A stretch of 64,000 bases of DNA, taken from contig NZ_LT899436.1 of the NCBI RefSeq assembly GCF_900198195.1, forward strand, positions 2,695,001 through 2,759,000, written 5' to 3'. The notes under the pieces were generated by a model that was not told where the DNA came from, did not search any database, and saw only the letters and a program-made list of their open reading frames with translations. Origin of the DNA: Tenacibaculum jejuense. Its GTDB lineage: Bacteria; Bacteroidota; Bacteroidia; Flavobacteriales; Flavobacteriaceae. Position numbers and translations under genes: made by a program. Shown in pieces: positions 42,403 to 50,036 of the stretch; within the stretch, counting starts at the first letter, position 1, and each line of letters begins with the position of its first letter.

Positions 42403-44724
42403 TTAGTAGATTAATTTTAATGCTAAATTTTCTTCTACTTTTAAAATCCCTGAGTTTTGAATTGTATTATTCACTCCTTTTTGACCTTTTGCTCCCCACA
42501 AAATAGCGATATAATCTACTGCATTATTTGTAAATGTATTGTCTTTAAAAACCATATTTACAATTCCTCTTGTTTTAATTAAAATCTCATTTTTAGCTCC
42601 TCTTCCGCAGTTAATGAATTTTGAGTTTTGTAATATCAAATTCCCTCCTATTGTAGATTCATCATATCCACCTCTGTAATAATCAACAACATTGTTTTCA
42701 ATCTTGTTAAAAGTAGTATTCTCTATTTTTAAAAATTCTGCATTATAATCTCCTTTATCATTGGTTTCTTTATTTAAAAGAATTCCATTTTTACAGTTGG
42801 CAAATTGTGAGTTTTTAATAGTAATTTCGTCTGCAAATGATCCTTTAGAAACTTCTAAAATTGTTTGAAAATCTTCTACATTAGTATCATTTACAGTTAA
42901 ATTATATGGCGAATGCATCAACTCTTTTAAAGTAGTAAATGCCTTATTTTTCTTATTCCCTTTCAGATTCAACCCTGATATTTCTAAGTTAGCATTTGGA
43001 TGTAAAACAAACGCTGGAACATCAGAAATAAAGGTTATATTTACTTTTTTGTTTGAGCCTTTTGGAGTAATTTTTATCTTCTTTTTAATATGAAGAGAAG
43101 TTTCTAACTCATAATCATTTCCTGTTAAGTAGATTACTGCTTTCTCTTTAGTTTTTTCAATAGCAACTTTTAATTCTTTAGCAGTATTTACTGTAAATTC
43201 TTCTTCAGTTACTTTTTTATCATTTGGATGAAACCAATCTGTTCCGTATTGATTTGTATTTATTTCTTTACTAATATTTTTGCCATCAATTTGAATAGCT
43301 CCAATAGTATTATTCACTCTTTTGTTACCAAATAAATCAGTAGTAATTCGATCTTCAAATTCAAATCCATCGTAAGGAGTTTCATTTATCGCTATTGAAA
43401 TTTGCAACCAGCTTGATTCTACTTTAGTTTCAAACTTTTGGGTTATTATTCCTTCTGTTTGAACCTTACTTATATTTGGATTATTAGAAATGTTTTTATA
43501 GAACGAAATTCCATCAACTTTATCGTAAGTAACAATTGGAATATCTTCATAGCTTTCGTTATATAGGATATTATTCGCGATGATGACTCTTTCTGGTCTT
43601 GCTGATCTAATTTCTGAAGGTGGTAAAACATCACTTTGTTCTAAATTTGCTCCAACACTAAAATGAAATGGCGCACGACAATTCACCCAACTATTATTAG
43701 CAATAACAACGTCTGTTACTTGATTATACCTATTTAAAGGTGACTTAGGTATTCCGTTCATTATAGCTAATGGCGCTCTAAATTCTTTTCCTTTTAAATT
43801 ATAGAAATAATTATTGGTAATCCAGTGACCGGTATTGATAACTCTAATTCCCCCGATGAAATCAGAGCTATCGTTACCTATAAAAATGTTTCCATTTATT
43901 TTATTGTAATTACCATGCCTCAATACTAAAGAACCTTCACACTGGTAAAAAACATTGTGATTAAACTCATTAAAATTAGATTTACTAGAAATAATTTCTA
44001 CTTCTCCGTTACATTTTTCAAAATAATTATTCTCTACCTTAACATAAGCTGGAGTCATTGAAGTATAACTATCGCCAATTTGCATAGTTTCAGCTCTAGG
44101 ACCACCTTTTCTTGGTCTAGGTCCAAAATGATTAGCGAAAATTTTATGGTAAGTATTTATGTTTTCGTTTCCTTTTAAGAAAACTCTAAGTGTGGGTCCT
44201 TGGTTACTTTTTCCTGTTATGTAACAATGATCTAACTGATTTTGTTGTCCCCAAAATTCAATCCAATGATCTTTTTTATTTCTATCTGGTTGAGTAAAAT
44301 CTTCAATTACACAATTAGAAACTGTACAATTTTTTGCGATTTTATTATTATCTACCTTAAAACGAATTACTGCTTTCTCTGTTGTGTAACCATCTTTAAA
44401 GTGTAAATCTTCAACTTTTAAATACTCGCCTCCAATTTTTAAAAAAGATTTACCTGTAATAAATACTTTCCCTTTTTCTTGTGCTTTAAGTGTAATTGGA
44501 GCCTTTTTTGTTCCTATAGCATAAAACTTTAACTCAATATCTTCCCACTCACCATTAGATAACAGAATAACATCTCCTGGTTTTGCTTTATGAATAGCTT
44601 CTTCCAAAGCCGCCTTAGTTTTAACTAAAATTTCATTTTTAGTGACCGTATTACAATTGCAACACATAGCAATAATAATGAAACATAAAATAAACTTTCT
44701 TACTTTTAGGATAATTTTCCCCAT
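42403..44724 (-). CDS. Alginate lyase, polysaccharide lyase family 6 (chondroitinase B-like)
   Basis: The 773-residue lipoprotein (CFIIIAMCCNC) is a right-handed beta-helix: GDVILLSNGEWEDIELKF start, ITLKAQEKGKVFITG, and the PL6 calcium/catalytic region NYFEKCNGEVEIISSKSNFNEFNHNVF followed by GSLVLRHGNYNKINGNIFIG (Lys and Arg of the active site). A second helical repeat domain occupies the C-terminal third, as in two-domain PL6 enzymes. It opens the PL6-PL17-cupin operon, with a strong promoter/operator at 44799-44850. Confidence 0.92.
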   Translation of the reverse strand: MGKIILKVRKFILCFIIIAMCCNCNTVTKNEILVKTKAALEEAIHKAKPGDVILLSNGEWEDIELKFYAIGTKKAPITLKAQEKGKVFITGKSFLKIGGEYLKVEDLHFKDGYTTEKAVIRFKVDNNKIAKNCTVSNCVIEDFTQPDRNKKDHWIEFWGQQNQLDHCYITGKSNQGPTLRVFLKGNENINTYHKIFANHFGPRPRKGGPRAETMQIGDSYTSMTPAYVKVENNYFEKCNGEVEIISSKSNFNEFNHNVFYQCEGSLVLRHGNYNKINGNIFIGNDSSDFIGGIRVINTGHWITNNYFYNLKGKEFRAPLAIMNGIPKSPLNRYNQVTDVVIANNSWVNCRAPFHFSVGANLEQSDVLPPSEIRSARPERVIIANNILYNESYEDIPIVTYDKVDGISFYKNISNNPNISKVQTEGIITQKFETKVESSWLQISIAINETPYDGFEFEDRITTDLFGNKRVNNTIGAIQIDGKNISKEINTNQYGTDWFHPNDKKVTEEEFTVNTAKELKVAIEKTKEKAVIYLTGNDYELETSLHIKKKIKITPKGSNKKVNITFISDVPAFVLHPNANLEISGLNLKGNKKNKAFTTLKELMHSPYNLTVNDTNVEDFQTILEVSKGSFADEITIKNSQFANCKNGILLNKETNDKGDYNAEFLKIENTTFNKIENNVVDYYRGGYDESTIGGNLILQNSKFINCGRGAKNEILIKTRGIVNMVFKDNTFTNNAVDYIAILWGAKGQKGVNNTIQNSGILKVEENLALKLIY

Positions 44725-44798
44725 TATATTGTAGCTCTTAGATTTTCTGGTTACAAAAACATAACATTTTAATGATTTTAAAACAGTATATTTTTAAC

Positions 44799-44850
44799 TG
44801 GTTTACCAGATTGGTTGACCAAACTTAAAAAAAAATTAATACTCTACAAA
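44799..44850 (-). promoter_or_regulatory. PL6-operon promoter with overlapping tandem GntR operators
   Basis: On the minus strand, TTTG (44850-44847), 19 bases, then TAAGTTTG (44827-44820) is a full consensus Bacteroidota promoter. The -7 box runs into TGGTTGACCA (44812-44821, plus reading), and a second dyad TGGTTTACCA lies at 44799-44808 with the same 13-base spacing as at susC. A bound repressor would cover the -7 box and start site. Confidence 0.8.
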
Positions 44851-44968
44851 AAATAACATGATTATTTTAAGTTATTATTAAAATTTAAGCTAATAAATTA
44901 TAAGAAATAAAGTATTTGTAGTTAAGTGTACAATAATTTCTTCCTACTACCATTTACGATTTATAGCT

Positions 44969-45139
44969 TTATTTTTTATATACAAACGCAAATACTAGTA
45001 AAAAAATAAAAAATATAGGAAGCAATAAAACAACTATCATTCCTCTTTCTCCTGTTTTGTTGGTGGAGATCAGTAGGAATAAACAAATGATTGAAATCAG
45101 TAAACTTAAAGTTCTAATTAACTTTAAAGGAAATTCATA
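44969..45139 (-). pseudogene. Small two-helix membrane protein frame without a usable start (possible frameshift)
   Basis: Right after the trmH amber stop the same frame stays open for 56 codons. It reads PLKLIRTLSLLISIICLFLLIS, a short polar turn NKTGERG, then MIVVLLLPIFFIFLLVFAFVYKK: two hydrophobic helices and a basic end. No ATG, GTG or TTG precedes the first helix in frame. The ATG at 45136-45134 is one base out of frame and stops after four codons, so a one-base indel near the start (or a sequencing error) would restore a normal small membrane protein. Confidence 0.45.
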
Positions 45140-45808
45140 CTATTTATTGTCTTTATAAAACTCTTTCAGTTTATCTGCATTTTTAAGAGACTTTTCAATC
45201 CACTCCGAATAAATAGTTAACTGTTCTTGTTTTGTTAGTTGCCAATTTACATCAGATTTTCTTAAACGAGTGGTAACATCTTGAAGTATAATAGCTGCAG
45301 CAACGGAAATATTTAAACTTTCTGTAAAACCTACCATTGGAATTTTTAAATAACCGTCTGCATTTTCCATCATAAATTCAGAAACTCCTTCTCTTTCTAC
45401 TCCAAAAACAAAAGCAGATTTTTTGGTGATATCAAAATCAGATAAATAACAAGAATCGTTATGTGGTGTGGTTGCTATAATTTGATATCCTTTATTCTTT
45501 AAATCTTCAAAACATTCTTGAGTATTATTGTTTTGAGATTTAAATCGATGAAAATCTAACCATTTTTGACTTCCTTTGGCTATTTTTCTTGAAACCTTGT
45601 TGACATAACTATTCTCTACAGTATATACATCTTGAATTCCGAAAATATCACAACTTCTTACTACAGCACTTGCATTATGTGGTTGAAAGACGTTCTCTAA
45701 AACTACAGTAAAATGCTTAGTTCTATTAGCTAGTACCTCTTTAAATGTTTGCTTTCTATTGTCTGTAACGTAACCTTCTAAATATTGTAATAATTCTTCA
45801 TCTATCAT
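45140..45808 (-). CDS. trmH: tRNA 2'-O-methyltransferase, TrmH/SpoU family
   Basis: The 222-residue SPOUT methyltransferase has motif 1 LENVFQPHNASAVVRSCDIFGI (catalytic Arg/Asn), motif 2 FVFGVEREGVSEFM and motif 3 IPMVGFTESLNISVAAAI forming the knot that binds SAM. The length and N-terminal extension fit TrmH, which methylates G18 in tRNA. It is divergent from the sirtuin gene, with a 34-base gap. Confidence 0.9.
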   Translation of the reverse strand: MIDEELLQYLEGYVTDNRKQTFKEVLANRTKHFTVVLENVFQPHNASAVVRSCDIFGIQDVYTVENSYVNKVSRKIAKGSQKWLDFHRFKSQNNNTQECFEDLKNKGYQIIATTPHNDSCYLSDFDITKKSAFVFGVEREGVSEFMMENADGYLKIPMVGFTESLNISVAAAIILQDVTTRLRKSDVNWQLTKQEQLTIYSEWIEKSLKNADKLKEFYKDNK

Positions 45809-45842
45809 ACCGCAAACTTATAAAAATTATTACTTTAGAAAC

Positions 45843-46535
45843 ATGAAAAAATTAGTTGTACTTACAGGAGCTGGAATTAGCGCAGAAAGCGGAATAAATA
45901 CTTTTAGAGATGCTGATGGATTATGGGAAGGTCATGATATTATGGAAGTAGCTTCTCCACAAGGTTTTAGAAATAATCCTGAATTGGTTTTAGATTTTTA
46001 CAACCAAAGAAGAAGACAACTATTTGACGTTTCTCCTAATGAAGCTCACTTTAACCTGAAAAAGTTAGAGGATGAATATGAAGTACATATCATTACACAA
46101 AATGTTGATGATTTACATGAGCGAGCTAAAAGTTCACATATTATTCATTTGCATGGAGAGCTTTTAAAAGCAAAAAGTTCGATTTCAGATGATTTTATTT
46201 GTGAATGGACTAAAGATATAAATATTGGCGACAAAGCTAAAGATGGTTCTCAATTACGCCCTTACATCGTGTGGTTTGGTGAAGATGTACCTATGATACC
46301 AAAAGCTGTTGAAATTGTTGAACAAGCAGATATTTTTGTTATCATTGGAACTTCAATGCAAGTTTATCCTGCAGCTAGTTTAATCAATTTTATTGAGGAA
46401 GAAACACCTATATATTTTATTGATCCTAAACCTATGGTAAATAAAAACGCCTTTAATAATTTAACAATTATTAAAGACGTAGCTTCTTTGGGGACAAAAA
46501 AATTATTAGAATTACTTAATGTAAGTAATCATTAA
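45843..46535 (+). CDS. NAD-dependent protein deacylase (sirtuin) lacking the zinc-finger cysteines
   Basis: The 230-residue protein has GAGISAESGINTFRDADGLWE (NAD site), Y53-xx-R56 (FYNQRRRQ), the acyl-pocket pair typical of SIRT5/CobB desuccinylases, TQNVDDLHERA, catalytic His104 (LHGE), IVWFGEDVP and IIGTSMQVYPAA. Between residues 107 and 145, where four zinc Cys normally sit, only Cys120 remains. It is a short, zinc-free sirtuin form. Its end overlaps the convergent gene by 24 bases. Confidence 0.92.
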   Translation: MKKLVVLTGAGISAESGINTFRDADGLWEGHDIMEVASPQGFRNNPELVLDFYNQRRRQLFDVSPNEAHFNLKKLEDEYEVHIITQNVDDLHERAKSSHIIHLHGELLKAKSSISDDFICEWTKDINIGDKAKDGSQLRPYIVWFGEDVPMIPKAVEIVEQADIFVIIGTSMQVYPAASLINFIEEETPIYFIDPKPMVNKNAFNNLTIIKDVASLGTKKLLELLNVSNH

Positions 46536-46889
46536 ATTGTCGTCTGAGTTCTCAAGATCTTCTACTAACTCGATGATAAGTTTACTTTCAGAAATTTCAA
46601 TAACTCTATGGAAAATTGTTTCATCTCCAGAAAGTTTAATCATTTTCTTACTCTTATCGTAAGTCCATGAAAAGGTTTTAGAATCACCAAAGTGATTCTC
46701 CTCAACTTTTCCATCTTTAGAAAATACTAACCATTCATCGGTTTTATTCGATGCTAATTCAGGTTCTTCACCTTTTTCTTGAATAGATTCAATGAACCAT
46801 TTTCCAGAAGTTAAGATTGTTTCCACTTCTTGTGCCTTAACAGTGAAAGTTAATAAACCTAAAAATAATGCTAATACTAATTTCTTCAT
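46512..46889 (-). CDS. Secreted lipocalin-like protein
   Basis: The 125-residue protein has a signal peptide MKKLVLALFLGLLTFTVKAQ. The mature beta-rich sequence (GKWFIESIQEKGEEPEL; DEWLVFSKDGKVEEN; KTFSWTYDKSKKMIKLSG) resembles the small lipocalin-like proteins frequent in flavobacteria. No ligand residues are identifiable. It overlaps the 3' end of the sirtuin gene by 24 bases on the opposite strand. Confidence 0.6.
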   Translation of the reverse strand: MKKLVLALFLGLLTFTVKAQEVETILTSGKWFIESIQEKGEEPELASNKTDEWLVFSKDGKVEENHFGDSKTFSWTYDKSKKMIKLSGDETIFHRVIEISESKLIIELVEDLENSDDNLMITYIK

Positions 46890-46954
46890 TTTGATAGATT
46901 GTGTTTTTACTCAAAAATAAACAAAAGTTAGACCAAAAATGTAATTGTTGATAA

Positions 46955-47422
46955 TTAACTTATAATTTTTTCAAAAAAGTTGTATAAATCACCCTTACTA
47001 ATGGCACTACCTTTTTCTATTAAATCAAATATTTCTATGTTTCTCTCTGAAGAATAGTTTTTTGTTCCATTAAACAGCTCTACATCTTCAGAATCATAGT
47101 TTTCTAGTAACCAATTATAATCATTTTGTGTCAATAAATCAACTTCTTTATGAACTTTAATTACTATTCTAGAAATTTTATCTTCTTTACATTCAAAGAG
47201 ATTGATAGTATTTTTAGAAAAATGCTCTAAATATTCTGCTCTTTTTAATACATCTTCCCAAACGATATCGCTAAATAAATTCAATTCATTTTCTGCTAAA
47301 GCAGGCTGTTGTTCTTTTATTTTTTTCCACTCGTTAAAATCTACTCCTTGTGTTGCTAAAAACTTTGAAAATTCTTCATGTAAACTTTCAAACTGTTCTT
47401 TTGTTAGCTGTCTATATTTCAT
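46955..47422 (-). CDS. DUF6495 family protein
   Basis: The 155-residue soluble acidic protein begins MKYRQLTKEQFESLHEEFSKFLATQGVD and contains FSDIVWEDVLKRAEYLEHFSKNTINLFEC, which I associate with DUF6495, a family restricted to flavobacteria. Its function is unknown. Its start overlaps the end of the M23 peptidase gene by 11 bases, so the two are probably translated together. Confidence 0.65.
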   Translation of the reverse strand: MKYRQLTKEQFESLHEEFSKFLATQGVDFNEWKKIKEQQPALAENELNLFSDIVWEDVLKRAEYLEHFSKNTINLFECKEDKISRIVIKVHKEVDLLTQNDYNWLLENYDSEDVELFNGTKNYSSERNIEIFDLIEKGSAISKGDLYNFFEKIIS

Positions 47423-48095
47423 TTGGCAATTTTAAGAGTAAATTTGGATTTGGACAATTTTGTTTGTAAAAATCTACATCTTCTTTTGAACAAACCCCAG
47501 GGTAATCTCCTTGCTTACCTTGCATATCTACAATCAATTGAAAATGCAAATGCGGGGCATAATCTCCATTTACTGTATTCTCTCCTAAATATCCGATAAC
47601 TTCTTCCTGAGTTACTTTTTGTCCAACTTTAATATTCTCCAATGAATCTAAAGATAAATGACCGTATAAACTATAAAACTCAATATCTTTTACTTGATGT
47701 TTGATAATTATTGTTGGTCCATAATCTCCATGATTCAAGTTATTTTTAAAACTGTGTATTTCTCCATCTAAAACTGAAAGAACTTTTGTTCCAGCGTCAC
47801 ACCATAAATCTATTCCTAAATGAATATTTCGCTCATTTTCTTCGGAAGAATTAAAATAAGCACTTCTTTTATAAATGTCTCTTTTTTCAATATACCCTCC
47901 AAAAGCTACTTTAGCGTTTTTTTCTTTTAAAAACCTCTCTAAATATGTTGACCATTCTTCTGAAGAGCTTACATCGAAAGTGTTTAAATCATTATTTTTA
48001 GTTGAGATAGAAATTGGAATGAAATCGTTAATAGTAAAACGAGTATCTATTACTTTCAAACTAGTTTTCTGTATAGAATTTAGAATTTCTTTCAT
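47412..48095 (-). CDS. M23 family peptidase (LytM/peptidoglycan DD-metallopeptidase-like)
   Basis: The 227-residue protein's C-terminal LytM domain has the zinc residues in HLGIDLWCDAGTKVLSVLDGE (His and Asp), YSLYGHLS and APHLHFQL (HxH). The substrate would be peptide cross-links of peptidoglycan. There is no obvious signal peptide at the N-terminus, which is unusual for this family and leaves the location uncertain. The downstream DUF6495 gene overlaps its stop by 11 bases. Confidence 0.85.
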   Translation of the reverse strand: MKEILNSIQKTSLKVIDTRFTINDFIPISISTKNNDLNTFDVSSSEEWSTYLERFLKEKNAKVAFGGYIEKRDIYKRSAYFNSSEENERNIHLGIDLWCDAGTKVLSVLDGEIHSFKNNLNHGDYGPTIIIKHQVKDIEFYSLYGHLSLDSLENIKVGQKVTQEEVIGYLGENTVNGDYAPHLHFQLIVDMQGKQGDYPGVCSKEDVDFYKQNCPNPNLLLKLPNEI

Positions 48096-48107
48096 GTGAT
48101 AAAAATA

Positions 48108-48140
48108 AAAAAGTGCAGTAAAAACTGCACTTCTTTTTAT
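48108..48140 (-). terminator. Terminator downstream of the repeat lipoprotein gene
   Basis: AAGTGCAGT (48111-48119) pairs with ACTGCACTT (48124-48132), with A/T tracts on both sides. It lies 3' of the gene at 48160-49917 on the minus strand and directly before the M23 gene. Confidence 0.8.
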
Positions 48141-48159
48141 ATAAATTTAAACTTAAAGC

Positions 48160-49917
48160 TTAGTTTCTATTTACATCTATAGAATTTGATAAATCAAAAA
48201 TACCATTTAGATCAGTTGATGCATTTTTACCTACTTCTAAACCTTCTAGATCACCTTCATAACGGATGTACCAAATTAGACATTTTCCAACTCCTGCACC
48301 ATCAAAATTAACACCTTCTAATGCTGTCATATCTCCAGGTAATCCTAAAATCATTCCTGCGTCATCTGTTACAATAAATGAACTTTTAGAACCTACTGGA
48401 TTTCCTGTAACTGCAACGCCTGAAACATTGTCTACCATACCATCACCAGCTGTAAAATTAAATGGTCCTCCTGTTAACATTCCAGCTTCAGGTTGCGCAA
48501 CTCTATCTACATCAATTGAGTTAGATAAAGCGAACACACCTTTAAGGTCATTTGCATTTTTATTCATTTCTAAACCTTCTAGACCATCTTCATATCTAAT
48601 GTACCAAATTAAACATTTACCAACTCCGGCACCATCAAAGTTCACGCCTTGTAAAGCTGTCATATCTCCAGGTAATCCTAATATCATTCCTGCATCATCT
48701 GTTACAATAAAAGATCTGTTAGTTCCTACAGGAGATCCTGTAACCGCGATACCAGAAACATTATCAACCATACCGTCACCAGCTACAAAAGTAAATGGTC
48801 CTCCTGTTAACATTCCTGCTACTGGAGCTGTAACTCTATCAACGTCAATTGAGTTAGATAAAGAAAAAATACCTTCTATATTATTTGCATTTTCTCCCAT
48901 TGCTAAACCTTCTAATTCACCTTCGTAACGAATATACCAAATTAAACATTTACCAACTCCGGCACCATCAAAATCAACTCCTTCTAAAGCTGTCATATCT
49001 GCTGGCAAACCTAAAATCATTCCTGCATCGTCTGTTACAATAAAAGAACTTTTAGAACCTACTGGATTACCAGTTACCATAACATTAGAAACATTATCTG
49101 CAATACCATCACCAACACCAAATTGGTATGGTCCTCCTGTTAACATTCCAGCTACTGGAGGTGCAACTCTATCTACATCAATTGAATTAGATAATGAGAA
49201 AACACCGTTTAAATCATTCGCGTTTTTCCCCATTTCTAGTCCTAAATCTACCGCAGATCCTTCATAACGAATATACCAAATTAAACATTTACCAACTCCA
49301 GCACCATCGAAATCAACTCCTTCTAAAGTAGCGATGTCTCCTGGTAAACCTAAAATCATACCAGCCTCATCTGTAACAATGAATGAACTTTCAGATCCTT
49401 CAGGACTTCCAGTTACAGCAACTCCAGAAACATTATCTACATTTCCATCACCTGCAGCAAAAATAAATGGTCCACCAGTAAGCGTTCCTGCTACTGGTCC
49501 ACCTTCTCTGTTTACTTCAATATTGTTTGATAAATCAAAAAGATTTCCTGGTGTTAAGTCATTAGCGTTTTCACCAACTTCTAAACCTGATAAACCATCT
49601 TCATAAGCAATATGCCAAATATAACATTTACCTACACCAGCTCCATCGAAGTTCACACCTTCTAAAGCTGTAATATCACCTGGTAATCCTAAAATTAAAC
49701 CAGTATCATCTGTAACAATGAATGAAGTATTAGATCCTTGTATATTACCTGTAACAGTAACACCTGATACATTATCTACTTTACCATCTACAAAAAAAGT
49801 AAAAGGTCCTCCGTTTAAAGTACCAGCTTCAGTATTTACTACTTCTTCGTCGTCGTTACAAGAAGTAAATGTAAAAGTAAAGGCTAAAGCTATAACCCCT
49901 AAAATTAATTTTTTCAT
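48160..49917 (-). CDS. Surface lipoprotein with five tandem ~111-residue repeats
   Basis: The 585-residue protein has a lipoprotein signal (AFTFTFTSCNDDEE) whose acidic residues after Cys resemble a Bacteroidota surface-export signal. It then has five repeats, each with GGPF, DNVSGV, VTG, SFIVTDDAGMILGLPGD, NFDGAGVGKCLIWYIRYE, GLE, KNANDL and LSNSIDVDR. Each repeat carries one Cys, in GKC. Repeats 2-5 are very similar at DNA level (about 330 bases each) and repeat 1 is the most diverged. The function is not known; an adhesive or structural surface role is plausible. Copy number may vary between strains. Confidence 0.82.
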   Translation of the reverse strand: MKKLILGVIALAFTFTFTSCNDDEEVVNTEAGTLNGGPFTFFVDGKVDNVSGVTVTGNIQGSNTSFIVTDDTGLILGLPGDITALEGVNFDGAGVGKCYIWHIAYEDGLSGLEVGENANDLTPGNLFDLSNNIEVNREGGPVAGTLTGGPFIFAAGDGNVDNVSGVAVTGSPEGSESSFIVTDEAGMILGLPGDIATLEGVDFDGAGVGKCLIWYIRYEGSAVDLGLEMGKNANDLNGVFSLSNSIDVDRVAPPVAGMLTGGPYQFGVGDGIADNVSNVMVTGNPVGSKSSFIVTDDAGMILGLPADMTALEGVDFDGAGVGKCLIWYIRYEGELEGLAMGENANNIEGIFSLSNSIDVDRVTAPVAGMLTGGPFTFVAGDGMVDNVSGIAVTGSPVGTNRSFIVTDDAGMILGLPGDMTALQGVNFDGAGVGKCLIWYIRYEDGLEGLEMNKNANDLKGVFALSNSIDVDRVAQPEAGMLTGGPFNFTAGDGMVDNVSGVAVTGNPVGSKSSFIVTDDAGMILGLPGDMTALEGVNFDGAGVGKCLIWYIRYEGDLEGLEVGKNASTDLNGIFDLSNSIDVNRN

Positions 49918-49976
49918 TATAAATTAGTTTTTTCGTTAATTATGCGCTTTAGTCGGTAATTTTTTTCTTTACTTAC

Positions 49977-50010
49977 AAAAAAACTCTTGATTTTTTAATC
50001 AAGAGTTAAT
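49977..50010 (-). terminator. Terminator downstream of the aconitase gene at 50037
   Basis: AACTCTTGATT (49982-49992) pairs with AATCAAGAGTT (49997-50007), followed on the minus strand by a T run. Confidence 0.85.
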
Positions 50011-50036
50011 TTTTAATTAGTTTTTATATATTTTTC

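Noticed and set aside
48160-49917. Tandem DNA repeats of about 330 bases and long open frames on the plus strand
   Set aside because: The repeats are the coding repeats of the minus-strand lipoprotein. The plus-strand frames are antisense shadows of biased, repeated codons, without start context, and are not genes or a CRISPR array.
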